Assembly: GCA_015501075.1 (NCBI GenBank) | Contig: JADNYJ010000011.1 | Location: 434,001 to 498,000 of the forward strand | Length of the DNA: 64,000 bases | Reading direction: 5' to 3' | Origin: Gymnopilus junonius | Lineage: Eukaryota > Basidiomycota > Agaricomycetes > Agaricales > Galerinaceae | Shown: piece after piece, positions 48,802 through 62,154 of the stretch | How positions within the stretch are numbered: position 1 is the first letter of the stretch | How the letters are laid out: each line of letters opens with the position of its first letter | Translations under genes and position numbers: made by a program | The notes under the pieces: generated by a model | Databases searched by the model: none | The model's input: the letters and a program-made list of their open reading frames with translations, nothing else | What the model was told of the DNA's origin: nothing

Positions 48802-49579
48802 ACCCTAAACCACGTCTCCCTAGAAGATACGAATTCTAGATATTGCTTTCACTCCATTCTTTTCCCGCTCCTGTATAGATTCGGGGAAAGGTATTGCTTC
48901 AGAGACTACTAAAATCTGGAGATGAAACAAGTCAGGAAATTATAAGAAGGCGTATACCAATAGGTCAAACAATTCAGCTGACATACAGGTAAAATCAAGA
49001 TTGACCGGTACACTGGCCATTGTCCTCCGTACATCCTGTAATGATATTATATGATTTTATGATCAGAAGCTAACAGTAAGGTCGAAACTGATGTACAAAT
49101 TATACATCAGGTAACGTTACATATCCGATGCATTACAGAATCATAAGCTCTTCAGCAAGGAATGACGGTATTATGAAAAAACCTGACGGTTCGTAGGGTA
49201 ATGCTCGGTGATAGGTGGATATCTGCTTACACCCTGCCCGACTTGGCATCATAGGAAGGGACATCTCTATTATCATAATATTACCATCTTCGAAGCGGGT
49301 CAAAGTTATTAGGTGCGCGTGTGGATCACTGCCTCTTTGACCTTTTGAAGTATGCCTTTCAGTTAGTAGTTAGCTTGTTGTAAGCTGTTGACTCAAATGT
49401 CCCTCATGTATAACGCATACACTTTATTTTTCAAAATTTACTAGTGTAGCTTATCGGATGTGCATTGATCACTAAGTAGTAAATAGTAGAGGGAAACTTG
49501 AACATATCTCAAGTTAAAGAGCTGTAGCAGGTATCCTATATCACTTGAAAGTCAGATAGATGGACGTCGCCAATGCTCA
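48802..49579. other. Intergenic, nothing recognised
   Basis: Convergent 3' flanks of the GST and F-box genes; AT-rich. No feature recognised. Confidence 0.5.
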
Positions 49580-51098
49580 TCACCCTCGAGCACTAAGAAA
49601 AGTGTCAACGTCCATCTGAATATTCCGTTTTTCCTCGTCACTGTTAGAAGGAAATTCGATCTCTTTGAGTTTTGGGAAAATTTGTCCAGGATTATTATTT
49701 GGGTCCGCCTGTATAACTGACGGCAAATCCACCAATCTCCTGAGGTATTGAAAGGTTAAAATATCAGTTTTCATGCATTTCACAGATTCGAGGGCTCGAA
49801 TAATCCTAATAAAATCTTGAAAGACCACATGCACATTCGAATTGCTAACAGGGTCAGCTCCAGTGAGTTGCAAAACAAGATGTATCATTTCCACTCCTTT
49901 CAGTGAGTTGGGTAAGTCACTGGATAGCAGTCCCATTATTGTGCTTGGAGGGTGCTCCATGGTATCTTTAATGAAAAATCGAACTGAAAAGAAGGCAGCG
50001 ACTTTCCCAAAATTTCCCCTACTTGCAAAAGTGTGGAAATCTTCAGGCTGCTATTCCTTATAATCAGGGTGAGAGCAGTAGGTTTATGGTCTCCATGGAC
50101 TGCCTGAAAATATGAAGAGAGAATTAGGAGAGCGTGATTGATGTTGTCTCGCCTCATAGAATACCTATGTCAGAGGCTGAAAATTTAAATGTCTGTAGCG
50201 CGGGGTGCTAAGCTTTAGGAGCACAGTCTTACAAACTGCTAGGTCAGGTCCATCAAGCTCCATATCTACCACTTCAGCTTCAAGGTACGTGAGTGACTTC
50301 AGTTCTATCTCACTTAAATTCTGTAAAACCTGGATCTTGGGCCGGGAGCGTTGAGGTCCACGCCAGACCTCGCCGTGAGCACCAGTGTCTTTAAGGAGGA
50401 CATTCGCGGAAGCACTTCTAGAAACGTCCCCACGTCACGCGTGTACAGGCATTGCCTCATATGGTGAAGCTCGGAAAGCCATGGAATTGACTGGGCATGA
50501 ACAATAGAAAAGTTGGATTCATAAAATTTCAAAAAGGGAGCGTAGTTGTTGAAGATCGGAAAGTTACTCAAGGGGACCTCACGTCTAAGGATATATCCAA
50601 CACTCGGAACTTTTTCAACCTTGGAGCAGGTCGCTGGAAAGCGTTCAGTAGCGCCGTAAGGAGGGGGTCTCCATTCTTGAGCATTCTGAGTCCTGTGCCC
50701 CCAATATCAAGAATTTCAATCCTCTCCCAGTTATTTTGCATGAGCTCGGTTAGAAACGATTTAAATGGGTTATTTTTGACAAGGACGTTGATCTGGACTT
50801 CGGCACGGATATTAGAATTGCCCGATCTCTTCAGAACTTCGTCCCTACAATTTTGTCTCGATGATTTCTGGAGGTAAGCAAGATCGAATGCGCGACCCCA
50901 TAGGTATGATGCATCAAGAATGATGTTCCTCCATGGAGAGCAAACATGAGACAAGCAGACGAGCACTGTTAGAGGGTGTTGGGGTTCATCTCCAGTTTCA
51001 GTGGCATGCATATTCATGGCGAGAGCAACGATCGTCAAAATTAGGTCGTGTACCTCGAAGAGACGCGTGACAATCACTGCCGACGGGTTGGATTGCAT
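49580..51098 (-). CDS. F-box / LRR-like protein, frame broken once
   Basis: Member of the large agaricomycete F-box-like family, presumed SCF ubiquitin-ligase adaptor. ATG at 51098. The F-box-like segment reads LFEVHDLILTIVALAMN, VLVCLSHVCSPWRNIILDAS and YLWGRAFDLAYLQ; downstream repeats include ERIEILDIGGTGLRML, LKKFRVLDISLDVR, LSNFPIFNNYAPFLKFYESN, LPRMSSLKTLVLTAR and ELKSLTYLEAEVVDMELDGP, ending DVDTFLSARG-stop at 49580. Between DVR and LSNFPIF (about 50580-50586) one base is missing; adding one G (GTGAGGGTCCCC) gives VRVPLSNF in frame. Other joins look like normal introns. Pseudogene or sequence error cannot be separated here. Confidence 0.65.
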
Positions 51099-52556
51099 GT
51101 TGAAATGAGGTATGGTACAGAAGGACGAACGAGGATGTTGGCAGTTGCGAATTAGAGAAGGATAATTTCCAGACGGAGCGTATTTATGTGTCTACACTGC
51201 GGCGTCAAAGTGTATCCCTTCCTGCTGCAAACAACGCCCAAAATGGTTTTGAGAAATCCAAAAAATCGTAAGCTGTATGAACTGCAAGGAGTGTGTTCTA
51301 ATAATGCCCACTTACCCACAAGCAAACGTTGCCACATATTTCGTTGCATTTTCTTTTCCATCATTGTTCTGCCTTTTCCTTTATAGAACAGCGCCCGATG
51401 CCGAGAAGCATCTTCGATTCAGGGAAATAGCCTCGTTTGTTGAGATGCACCAAGTTTGGCCATTTTCTTGATATTACGTGTGCGCAGGATCCGGTCAAGT
51501 ATGTTTCTTCTACAATAAGACAAGATGAAGGAAACAATAGGGAATGATGATGCACACACAACGAGCATAGCTAATCATTATATTCCAAAAAGCCATATTC
51601 GGACGCATTGGTAAGTATGGAACATCCACTGGACTGGTGAGAGATGTAATGACTGGAAATGGCATGGCCTTGCTTTGGCAAGGCTGTCCTAAGCCGTACT
51701 TCAGTGACGTTTCTATTCCCAAAACGAAAAAAAGAAATTCAGCACGACGACCGGTACTCGGAGTTGCCATGGTTGATCCACAACCCGTTTTAATTTTTGT
51801 AGCGCAACGCTGATAGTGGCTAAACAAAACTCTTGGAAAGACACCAAGCACGCAGCGTCATGATTACTCCATAGTTTCCCCATAGATCAAAAGCTTGACG
51901 TCCATGCGCCGCGTTGCGCTGAGCTGATGATGCGTAATGACAGATGCGAAGTCGGGCTGTTCGGTTAGATTGACTTCTTATGCATTACTCCCGAGTGCTT
52001 GAAGGACGGAGAGAAGGAGTCGGAGGAAGGTTCCCCAGAGTACTAGAGTGGTGCGCTGTGGTGCGATTCACAACCCAAATACGTAAGCCCGATACTAGAA
52101 CCCAGCGGAGGGTGTTGTGATCCGCGATCATGCCCTGAGAGAGTGGGGTTCCGGTCGGATGGATACACAAAGGCATAAGCGAGGACCGCGGGGTAGTCCA
52201 AGAGAGGAGAGAGAGAAATGCAGAATTTACTGGTCAAACACAGGCTGCAGGCAGCGGACTGCGAAGATGAGTGTCATACTTAAGCACGTTCGCAGAGCAC
52301 AGACTAAAGAAGAGTGGCGGGCTGCGCAATGCGCAAGTCCTTGGTGATGGTCGAGGATGAAAGTGGCAAGATCCCATACGGAGCACATGGGCAGGGCTAA
52401 ACCAAACACGCGTCAACACGAAAGGGGAGCAGAGCGCAGCCTGGTGCTGTTCTCTCCTGATCCAATTTATAAGTCACCGCGAGCCCCTGGCCTTGATCCT
52501 GCATAAGCTCTGCGGGCGCTGAACCGCACCTTTGTGGGGACGACCACCACGATATA
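51099..52556. other. Divergent intergenic region F-box / USP
   Basis: 1.46 kb. Several short open frames on both strands lack protein-like composition. No tRNA, repeat or element recognised. Confidence 0.5.
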
Positions 52557-55500
52557 ATGGCTAAAAGCAAGGCGCCGACACCACAGGAGATCTACAGGGA
52601 GCGGAGACAGCGCGAGGAGAGGGAGAAGACGGCTTACCTGCCTCCTGGGTTGATAAACCATGGGAATACGTGTTTTATGAACTCTGTTCTTCAGGGGGTG
52701 CGTGTTTTTTCTTTTCTTTCTTTCTATTGTGTTCTGTGTGGCATGGCAGGGCAAGTTGACTGTGGGTTATTTTGCGTTGTAGCTGATAGCTACCCGTCTT
52801 CTCTCTGATCTCGTTCACTTCAACCCTATACCACCGGAGATCCAGCAAGTGGCATCGACACCTATTGTGTCCAGACGATCGCCGCAGTTGACGAACGGGC
52901 ATAATCTCGCTGGGGAGTATGAGCAGCCATGGGTGAACACAATGCCGATCGGCGACATGTTCCTCACTGTGATGTACAAGGCTTGGGACAGCCAGGCCAT
53001 GAGGAAGAGAGACGTTCTCAGTCCCAAGTGAGCCTTTTTCCCGCTGGCTAGGTTGTGTTAATTCATGGTCATCCCTTAGGTCTATACTTGCTGCCCTTGG
53101 TCAGAAATACGACCAATACCTAGACTTTGCGCAGCAGGATGCACATGAATTTCTACGGATACTGTTAGATGCTATGCGGATGGAAGAGCAGGATGTGAGT
53201 CATATATGACCTCGTTTTTTGTCTGATGACCACATGCACCAACCTGCGGATTCATTTCATTTCCGGGGTCTTCTGTGCTTTGTTTCGTTCTATCTTGACA
53301 GAATCTGACATTTGTCCCGATTTCTTATCACAGATCATCAAGAAACGTCAACCCCCACCTCCACACAAGAAACGCAGACGGACGACACTAACACCTGCAA
53401 ACATCCGCCAACACTCTTCTTCCTCCTCCTCCTCCACTGCCACCCAGCCCAACGGCCACGTCCCACATGGCAACCAAGCCGATCATTCCAATCCCAATTC
53501 CAAAGATCATGATCACCATGAAGAGGACGATGACTTGGCCCTGCTCTCCTTCGCCGATATGATCTTCGGCGGCCAGCTCACCTCCATCCTCGTCTGCCAA
53601 AAGTGTAAACACGTCTCGCAGACCTATGAGGATTTCAATGATATCAGTCTGAGCATCAAACCTGAGGATTACTTTCCACAAAGTCGGAAACGCGATCGGT
53701 TTAAGAGGATGGTGGGGAAACTGACTACGTTCCCGGGGTCGTCTTCCAATTCCAGTGCTTCCAATTCCAACTCCCATTCACGCTCGTCGAGACCGACGCA
53801 GGTGAAAGACCCACTTATGTATGCTGCGCAACAACTGCGCACTGCGTCAGCGTCAGCTGCTGGTTCTTCCTCCTCCAATCCTACTGCTACTACAACAACT
53901 ACTGGAACTACAACTACAACTACTTCCATTTCCGTGGCACCTCCTATTCACACCAACTACATCGTGGAAATGCAGCGCGCGTCGTCTGTCCCTCCCAGTC
54001 CGCGGAAAGAGGAAAAGGAGCTGGCGGACCGGGATTCGAAGGACGAGCCGAGGGTCATTGAGGGGCCAGAAGGAGGAGCTTGGATGTGTTAGGCCGCTTG
54101 TAGGAGGCGAGGAGGAATCGGCGTCTGGAGGGGAGTCGCCTGAGATCCAGGCGCAGGTGCCTAGTGCTGTTGCTATTATTGCTGCCACTGCCACTGCGGC
54201 TGATGAGAGTGAACGGGAGAAAGATAAGGATAAGGATAAAGAGGACGATGAGGATATGGTGATTGTGGAGAAGGAGAACAGTGAACAGTTGAATATGACT
54301 GGACCGTTCGAGGAGAAGCATGTCGAGTTCGTCGAGCCCAAGGTGGACAAAGACAAAGACGGGAAGGAGGGCAAGGACGGTAAAGAGGGCAAGGACAAGA
54401 GAGCAAGGACAAGGAGAGCAAGGACAAGGAGAGCAAGGACAAGGAGAGCAAGACAAGAGAGCAAGGACAAGGAGGCAAGGACAAGGAGCAAGGACAAGGA
54501 GAGGCAAGGACAAGGACAAGAAAAGCACCGCTGAAGATGGCTGGGCGAAGCTTGGTCGGAGGATCAGCATGTCCGTCGGGCTGGGGAGACAGAAAAACGG
54601 GGATAAAGAGAAGGAGAAGAGAGGAGAGACCGGGACAGGGACAGGAAGAGTCGGTCGATGGAGCGATCCTCCGGGCTAGGGTTCATCAAGGAAGTGGTGA
54701 GCGCTGTGCCGGAGGAAATGGTCAAGTCGTTGTCTGCGGGCAACGCGAGTGCTGCTGCCACGCCTTCGAGCTCGCTGACGATGTTGAGTGAGCTCGGCAG
54801 TGGGATTGGAATTGGGAAGAAGAGGGTCGCTTCGGAGGGTGGCGCCTCTTCTCTGCCTTGGGGGTCCAGTTCACCGGCTATTGTCACCACCAATGATGCT
54901 AGTAGCGGACCCCATAAGTCATTACCTAATCCCAACCCATCCACCGCATCCATCCCCACCTCCATCTCCTCCATCAGCCACCTCAACCCCAGCACACCCT
55001 CCGCCGCTCTCCAACCCCCTCCTCACCACCACCACCACCTCTTCCCCCACGTCCAGCGCTCCAAGTCGCCGAAACCGCCCAAGCCAAGCGCCGCGGAGAC
55101 GGAGTATCTCCGGAGAATCCTGGCGGATGTTTCGAGCAACGCCTCCAGCTCATCCTCCTCCTCGGCAGGCGGGGCGTTTTCGGCGTTGTTCAGGCCGACG
55201 TTGTTGCATAGCCATTCGAGCGGGGCGGTGTTCACGTCGTCTGCGTCTACGACAGCGAACTCGGCCTCTTTTGGGGCGGGGCGGCTGGTGATTCCTCCGG
55301 TGCGAGTGGGGTGAATGGTGTTGGTGGGGGCGGGGATAAAGATAAAGAGAAGGGCAAGGAGAAGGAGAAACTGTCCAGTTCATCCAGCGCAGCTTCGTGG
55401 TTGGGCATGGGCCTGCGGAATTTTACGGGTCTGGAGGAGTGTTTGAGGATGTTCACGGCTGTTGAGGTGCTGGATGGGGAGAATATGGTTGGGTGTCGGC

Positions 55501-57483
55501 GCTGTTGGAAGATCCAGAATGGGGTGTATAGGTCTCCGTCGGGGATGAAGGAAGAGGAGGATGGAGAGGATTCGGACAGAGAGGAGAGGGCGAGGAGGAG
55601 GAGGGTGAGGGTGAAAGAGAAAAAGACAAAGGCATAGATAAAGGCTCGGAGGAACAAAGGGAGGTGGTCGGTGGCGAGGAGGTTCCGAGTGGGATTCACT
55701 CCTCGGATGCTGCAACTCCCAAGTCGAAGAATAAACCCCGGCCAGCACTTCAAGTCACTGCAGCCCCCATACCGTCTACGTCCAGCAGCAACAATTCGAT
55801 TCCAGGAGCGGCGGTGCACATCCCCACTTCTGTTTCGACCCCCACGGTGCCTTTTTTCTCGAACAACACCGACAACATGAGCGACGATGTGGATGTTGAT
55901 ACAAGGTCGATATCATCGCTGCCCACTGAACATACTACAGTTGAGGATGGGGTTGATGGCGATGGTGATGTCGTCGTCGTCCCCGGAGAGAAGCCAGGTC
56001 CTGGTGGATTGCCGATCCCGGTTATCGAGACTACAGCTCCTGATACGCCTCCTGCTTGGACGGCCTCTTCAGGCTCTAATGCCGAGGCGGAATCATCATC
56101 GGCAACACAGGCTGAAGCAGAGGCAAACCGTGCATCAGCCTATTCACGTCTGACAGGAGGAAACGACAGTTCTGCCCCAGCACCTGCAGCACAGTCATCA
56201 TCTTCATCGTCAAAACCCACCCCATCCTCTGTTCCTGCCCCACATCCTAAACTGACGCAGGCGCTGTATGGGTACACTGCCTCCTCCTCAGGGTCGCGGG
56301 ACTCGTTGGTCATCCCATCTATCACTCGTCCTGGCAGATCAAGGACGAATCCAAGATCTTCCTCCACAAGGAAATATTCAGCGTCGGATGCGACGACGAC
56401 GGATGAGAATGATAACGAGGACAGCTCGGATGATGATGATAGTGATACATCGGCTGGGACGAGTGTTTCTGCCGACTCTGTGGCTAGCTTGTCTTCGCGA
56501 CGCGGTATTCAGAGGGACGGTCCCGTTCCTCAACCGCAGCGCCAGCATCTCAGCACCAGCAGATGGTTAATGGGCACGTACAATCTCCGCTCGTTGGATC
56601 TTCTTCTACCGTTTCCAGTTCTTCTTCCAAACTCCCCCAACAGCAACAGCAAAACAGCAACAGCTACCCACACATCCTTCAACATCAACCTCATCATCCA
56701 CCACAGGAGCCACAACCCCAAGAAACCCTCTTCCAAGCCCAAAGCACCCAAACCCGTCATCATGCGCCCCGCATACAAGCGGTACCTCATCTCCATCCCC
56801 CCGCCCGTGCTCGTCATCCACCTGAAGCGATTCCAGCAGACGAGCAAGTCGCCGCTGATCTTCTCGCACGGGTTCAAGAAGCTGGAAGATTACGTGTCGT
56901 TCCCCGAGTATTTGGACTTGTCGCCCTTCCTTGCCCCGAAGAAGGAAGATTATGGGCTGGGGAAGAAGGGGCGGGAGAAGGATAAGGAGAGGAAGGCGGT
57001 GAAGAAGGAAGAGAGGTGCATGTATAGGCTCTATGCGGTCGTTGTGCATATTGGGAATATGGTGTGTGTGTGTTTTTTTCTTTTCGTTGCTTTTTTTTTT
57101 CTTTTTAGAGAGTGGCGATTTTTGTGCTTACGCTTCTTATCGTTTTATCTATCCAGCTTGGCGGCCATTACATCGCGTACACTGCACTTCCTAATGAACC
57201 GCCTGTACGGTCTACATCCACCGCTCCTCCTCCTCCTCCAGTCAATAAAGCCGGGAATCCAACTTCGGCTCCTGGGTCCGACGCCAACGAAGATAAACGG
57301 GTCCCTGCCAATTCCAATCCCAGTGCCAAAACGGACTCAGCACCACTATCACAGGCACCATCGCAGTCCTCCAGACCAGCTGAGCGGCAATGGGCATATG
57401 TCAGCGATACTGTGGTGCGCCTGACGACGCTGGAAGAGGTCCTCCACGCGAAAGCGTACCTCTGCATGTACGAGCGATGCTGA
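52557..57483 (+). CDS. Ubiquitin carboxyl-terminal hydrolase (USP family), many frame breaks
   Basis: Cysteine protease removing ubiquitin. ATG at 52557. Cys box LPPGLINHGNTCFMNSVLQG with an intron right after it, QKYDQYLDFAQQDAHEFLRI, two zinc-type CxxC pairs (CQKCKHVSQTYEDFNDISLS near 53600 and VGCRRCWKIQNGVY near 55500), AYKRYLISIPPPVLVIHLKR, FKKLEDYVSFPEYLDLSPFL, then the His box LGGHYIAYTALPN after an intron at 57060-57156, and WAYVSDTVVRLTTLEEVLHA before the stop at 57483. Huge Ser-, Lys/Asp- and Pro-rich inserts separate these. The frame changes near 54080, 54390-54520, 54650, 55280, 55590, 56560 and 56700, always in low-complexity or homopolymer-rich exon sequence. Catalytic parts are intact, so either indels in the sequence or a recent pseudogene explains this. 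Confidence 0.78.
54391..54520 (+). repeat. Degenerate 15-bp coding minisatellite (KDKES units)
   Basis: Tandem copies of AAGGACAAGGAGAGC inside the USP insert, coding Lys-Asp-Lys-Glu-Ser. Several copies lack one or two G's (AAGACAAG, AAGAGAGC, GGAGGCAAGG), which throws the reading frame between copies. Confidence 0.7.
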
Positions 57484-58029
57484 TGCTGTTTCTATTATCT
57501 GATTGCTTTCCGATTTTTATCTTCCTTGTTCTTTTTCTGTATGTTTCCCTTCGTCATCACATCTAGACGGCTCTCCATTACTGCACACATTATCGATATC
57601 ATCGCACATTGCTTTTTATTTTTGCTTTTCTTTATCATCTTTGACATTCCTAGTGGATCGGACGTTTATTCGACTTTACTTTTTTTTTTTGCTTCCTTCC
57701 TATGCATGACCACTTGCTATCCCACTTGCATGCGCATCCCCTTCTGGCGTTCCTAGAAGTGTCGATCCCGTAATTTATCTTTTCTATTTGTTGGGCTATA
57801 TTCGTGGTGGGGTCTTTCGCTGGTCGCTGCCTCTGTTGTGTAACTCTGTCGTTTATACTGTACAGTCGAGTAAGAATACATAGCTGTGATAAGGTTACAG
57901 AGGAAGTTTTTACTGCTAGAGTATTTTCGTTGAGGTCCATGCGGAACATTCATTTACCGAAGTGAATCCTTAATATCAGTAAGTATTGTGCACAATATCA
58001 ATACTGATCGATGATCATTGCATAGGCCG
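57484..58029. other. Convergent 3' flanks of USP and 58 kb gene
   Basis: T-rich sequence following the USP stop, a likely 3' UTR. Nothing else recognised. Confidence 0.5.
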
Positions 58030-58856
58030 TCAGTGACATGGGGAATTTCGGACGATATTAAAAGACTCACTTGCCCGTGTCGTTGTCCATTCCCCCTTCA
58101 GCTTCTTTACATTTTCTTCAACCTTCAAGGCCCCGTCCGACTTCGTATCTTCAGCCTCCACAAACCTTGAAATTCTCTTCTCGTTTCCAGTACTTCTTTC
58201 ACCTTCGCCTGCACTTTTTGCATTCCCGCTCTCGCTGCCGTCCGAAATGCCAGCTTCTGTATCAATCAAAGCTTCCTCCGAGTCGTCTCGCTTATCTGCA
58301 GCCTGCAATGTCCCCTTTCTATTCTGCATTCTAAGGTGTCGGCATCTCAATTGAGCGCATATATCGAGTCTATGAGGGTGTTTGTGGACGTACAGGATGT
58401 AGGCTCTCCGGCTTGTGGGTAGAAACATCTTTCTCGGGCCAAAGCGGGCTTTTCGGACCATCTAGAGGGACGAGAACTCTCGACGTCATGGATTTATCTT
58501 TGAGGTTCCTGAGCATGATCGGCTTGTAGTTCTCGTCGTATGCTGAGCAAGGGAACTTGTTGGACACGTTGAGGTCAGAGTGCAGTGTGGGAAGCTGTGG
58601 GCCGTGTGTCGGATTCATTCTACCACTAGCTTGCCTACTCCGCAACCGATTAGCTTTGCGTCGTTTCCGAATGCTTCCACGAGATTGAAGACCCTCGTCG
58701 GCTCGCAGTCTGCGGTTCTGAAGCTGAAGCTCGTTTATCCAAGTTTTGTCCTCTGGGCCGTGTTGATTTGCGTGTTGGGGAGATCGCCCTTGTTTCAAGG
58801 TGCTGTATTCTGAGCCTGGATTGAGCTGGTAGGAGGCGGCGGGAAAGTAATGACAT
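58030..58856 (-). CDS. Uncharacterised protein, possibly mitochondrial, uncertain 5' frame
   Basis: Not recognised. An ATG at 58856 opens a basic, presequence-like stretch (MSLLSRRLLPAQSRLRIQ), but the downstream frame (LKQGRSPQHANQHGPEDKTW, then INELQLQNRRLRADEGLQ, LPTLHSDLNVSNKFPCSAYD, NYKPIMLRNLKDKSMTSRVL) is offset by one base between about 58790 and 58840. An intron (58277-58388, approximately) leads to KRDDSEEALIDTEAGISDGS and KKLKGEWTTTR, and either a stop at 58030 or a further exon via the GTGAGT donor near 58068. The middle block is compact and conserved-looking; the rest is polar. Confidence 0.5.
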
Positions 58857-60186
58857 CGTTATGGTGAGGTTGGAAGAGAGCGACGTAGGTTGCTTGTTTG
58901 TGAAGTGCGTGTCAGAAAGTTTGGAATCTTTGTCATCGGCGCGTCCCCCAACTTGTTGGGGACTTTTAAAATTGCCAACCGCTGCGTTCTACAGTAGGCT
59001 TGGACATAAACAAACATAAGAGGGATGGCTAGATCAAGGTGATAACGGCGACACTAATATAGCGCTGCTAACTGTAGATCCTATTAGATGTATTTGGTTA
59101 AAGACATGAAGCATTTTCGGATTCTGTTATACTATGCCAAATCCCTGGTATAATATTCAAAATCACCTCCTGAAGGCTCGGCGCCTGTACCTGTAATGAC
59201 GTCGCTGATGTGCTATTTTTGGAAGCAATTGATGACGCCGAAGGAATTCAAAGAATTTCACATTGCATTGACACTGACAGTGGACACACACTGCAACACG
59301 AGGCTAGGAGTCGTCCTACCCGCAATATTCCCGGATGCGAAGCCCCTTGGAACAATTGCGACATGGCGATGCTACCCAGGTCCTAGCTATGGGACTTGTG
59401 ATCGGTGGGTCAAAGGAATTTATATATTTTACTTAGACAAGTCTGGAATAAATTTCAAACCCAGAACAAACCATCCCAATGATACCGCGGGCGATAACGA
59501 TCAGTTTTTGAGCTCGATTGAATCGAAGGGTTTATATGACGATCTTGTGGACTTTGTCATTTGGGTACTATAGCATTTACCTCTCTACTGCTCAGACGGT
59601 TCACGACGACCAGAAACAGCGTTGATCCTCAAAACTGGCAGCAGATCTTTTAGAGAAATAACACTGGCGGTGAGCGGAAAAGACCACAAATAGTATCCCA
59701 AAATTCATTCCGACCAAGTGCTGTAACGCACACGAAAGGGAGGGGAAATTCGGAAACCTACGTGTTCCGACTATGAAATTATGCTCACAAAACTCGCGGT
59801 ACAACGTTTTCCTTCAATTTTAGTCCAGACCCGCAGTGGACACTGGACACACACAGAGAAAGCAGGGTCAGATGACGACAACTAGGCGGCCGCTTCCAAG
59901 ATTGGACAAGATTATGTTTAAATTGTACCCGAAGGCTGGGTAAAAATAGTGATGGAAACCTCTTTGATCCAATTTTCATTGTTCGAACGATTGTGTCATT
60001 TGCTGTGGTACAGTGGAAGGCGCGAGGGAGCCTTGAGAGGTATTGGATGGGCGTGAATAACACGTTGTCCGGATTTACTGTTGTATAAAGAGGGTGTGGA
60101 TGGGACTCCTTCCTTTCTTCCCCACAATACTTGCGCCTCTTTCCCAGCATCATCTTTAACACAACGAAGTTCCCCTCCGCTACTAC
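58857..60186. other. Intergenic with one small open frame
   Basis: 1.33 kb. A 125-codon plus frame at 59196-59573 (starting MTSLMCYFWKQLM, ending VDFVIWVL) has some protein-like character but no recognised family, no introns and no clear promoter; I do not call it a gene. No other feature seen. Confidence 0.4.
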
Positions 60187-62154
60187 ATGGACGATTACGA
60201 TCTATCTCAGATTGAGAACATGTTTCCCTCCACTAATGATGAACGGCCCTTCGAACTACAAGGTCAAGGTAAATCATAAGCCGCGTCTTCCATTAGTCGG
60301 TATTAATCACGTACATCCCCTAAGGTCTCCCAAACTTTGCATTGGACACCCAATTCCAGGCCATTCTCGCCTGCGCTAACCACAATCCATTTTCAACGAC
60401 ATTTTTATTCCGGAGCGCTCTCCGCAGATGCAGTCTGTGGAGGAACTACGCCACCGCCGCAGGATGCAATCGGTGTCTGCACAGGCCCCCTACACGGTCC
60501 CCCTCGACGACTATTCGTTCAACAGCAACACAAGTGAGGATTATTCTCAAATCTGGTCGCCATCTTATCCAACTCATGCAGCAGCATCTCCGTCATCGTC
60601 ATCGTCATCGTCTCCGTTCGAGCACTACAATACTCATCCGCAAACTTTACATGCTTTGGCGACCAGACGTCGCGATCCGGCCCGCAAGCTGGTAAGCATC
60701 CGCTATCTCGAGGACGTGAGAAGGCGGAAGACGCGTCAGGCCGCATCCACCCATGCTCCCTTCCCGATGCCGATGCCTAGCTACGTCGCCGATTATTCGG
60801 ACAACGAGAGTGGATTCGACCCGTACTCGCCTCCTTCGAAGCCTCCCTCGTATTCTTCTCCCTCCTCCTTTGGATCTTTTTCGCCTTCACCGTCTCCTCT
60901 GTCTTCTTCCTCCTCGTCCTCGGGATCATACCCACCAATGAACCAAACCCAGTCCTTTATCCATCCTGAAGCAATGGGCGGTCCATCTGCCCGTGTCATA
61001 GTCAAAGCTATCCCTACACTGCTCCGCCACCGCCAACAGTGAACATGGGATACGCTCAAGTTCCTTCGACTGCGATGCCTCCCATGCAGTACCCAATGGA
61101 CAGAATGGACAACAATTATAATTACAGGCACGACATCAACACCCAATCCGGAGGCTACTACGCCCACACAAGTAAGTCATTTTCTGCGTCGTATAAATAT
61201 CAAGATGTTGATGGCTTTGTTAGACTCTGACAATTTCGGCCCATCATACCCTACACCTGCAGCGCACTCTCGTCGCGAATACCCAACCCCGTCCAATACA
61301 CAATACGATACTGGGTTCCAGGGGTTCAACAACGCAATTCCCCAGTACGCAGGACGACCCCAGTTTTTCAATCCACCGCCGTCGCAGTCACCACATTACC
61401 ATCCCTCATACTCATCATTCACGACCACCTCCATCGGTGCGCTGACCTTCGATGCACGGCGCAATCATAGGGGATATGGCCTACCGCCTCGACATCAGTT
61501 CCGGCGCCAACCTGGTGCTCGATCAACGAGACATCAGCCCTTATCCGACGCCCAGGACCGAAAATCAAGCAGATTATTACCTCAGCGACACAGACCAACC
61601 ACCCCCTCGCAGATAGGCAGGGGAAGGATCAGGCCCGACCCCACAATGGTTCCACTCTCCACACGGAGAGATGGAACCACTCTACAAAGAGAGATTTGAC
61701 CGCCGCCTTGCAACCGGTGTATAACCAGCTCCAGGCTCGCCTTGTAGAGCGGAATTTACCGCACCCACCAAAGCTCAGCCAAAGGTAAGTCGTGTAGGTC
61801 CCATCTCTCGAGATCTGAGACTGAAATCCACGTCGTTTTCGCCATTCAGTGGGCCCACGGAACCTCCGTCGAGGACGACCTGCGGAGAAGCAGGTAGACC
61901 CCAAGCACAAACACCAACAGGGGATTTCGCTTGAGATGGTGGAAGTCGAACATGAAATTCGCGAATCCAACCACCCCGCCCGAGGAACCCTATCCACCAA
62001 AAAGGCAACCTGAAGAGAAGACTGGGGCGGTAATGACGAGCACAGAAGTGGGAGATGGTTTCGTCGTAGTCAGCGGGAAAGTCGTGTAAGTAATTGATTG
62101 ACTTACCTCTTATCCATACTCAATCAACGCATTCTCAGCCCACATAAAGAATAG
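60187..62154 (+). CDS. Disordered Ser/Pro/Tyr-rich protein, five frame breaks at homopolymers
   Basis: Not recognised. ATG at 60187 (MDDYDLSQIENMFPSTNDER), an intron, then LPNFALDTQFQAILACANH, MQSVEELRHRRRMQSVSAQA, PYTVPLDDYSFNSN, a Ser-rich stretch, YPYTAPPPPTVNMGYAQVPS, an intron at 61171-61229, FGPSYPTPAAHSRREYPTPS, DMAYRLDISSGANLVLDQRD, LTAALQPVYNQLQARLVERN, an intron, then MKFANPTTPPEEPYPPKRQP and TEVGDGFVVVSGKVV. The end is either TAA at 62087-62089 or, using the GTAAGT donor there, PHKE-stop at 62154. Five breaks are each mended by adding one base to a short run (about 60392-60403, 60990-61000, 61472, 61602 and 61923). Composition (Tyr/Pro/Ser low complexity plus LEELR-like helices) might suit a transcriptional regulator, but I have no real basis for a function. 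Confidence 0.55.

Noticed and set aside
59196..59573. 125-codon plus-strand ORF as a gene
   Set aside because: No family, promoter or intron evidence; the length is within chance for AT-rich sequence. Left as a note.
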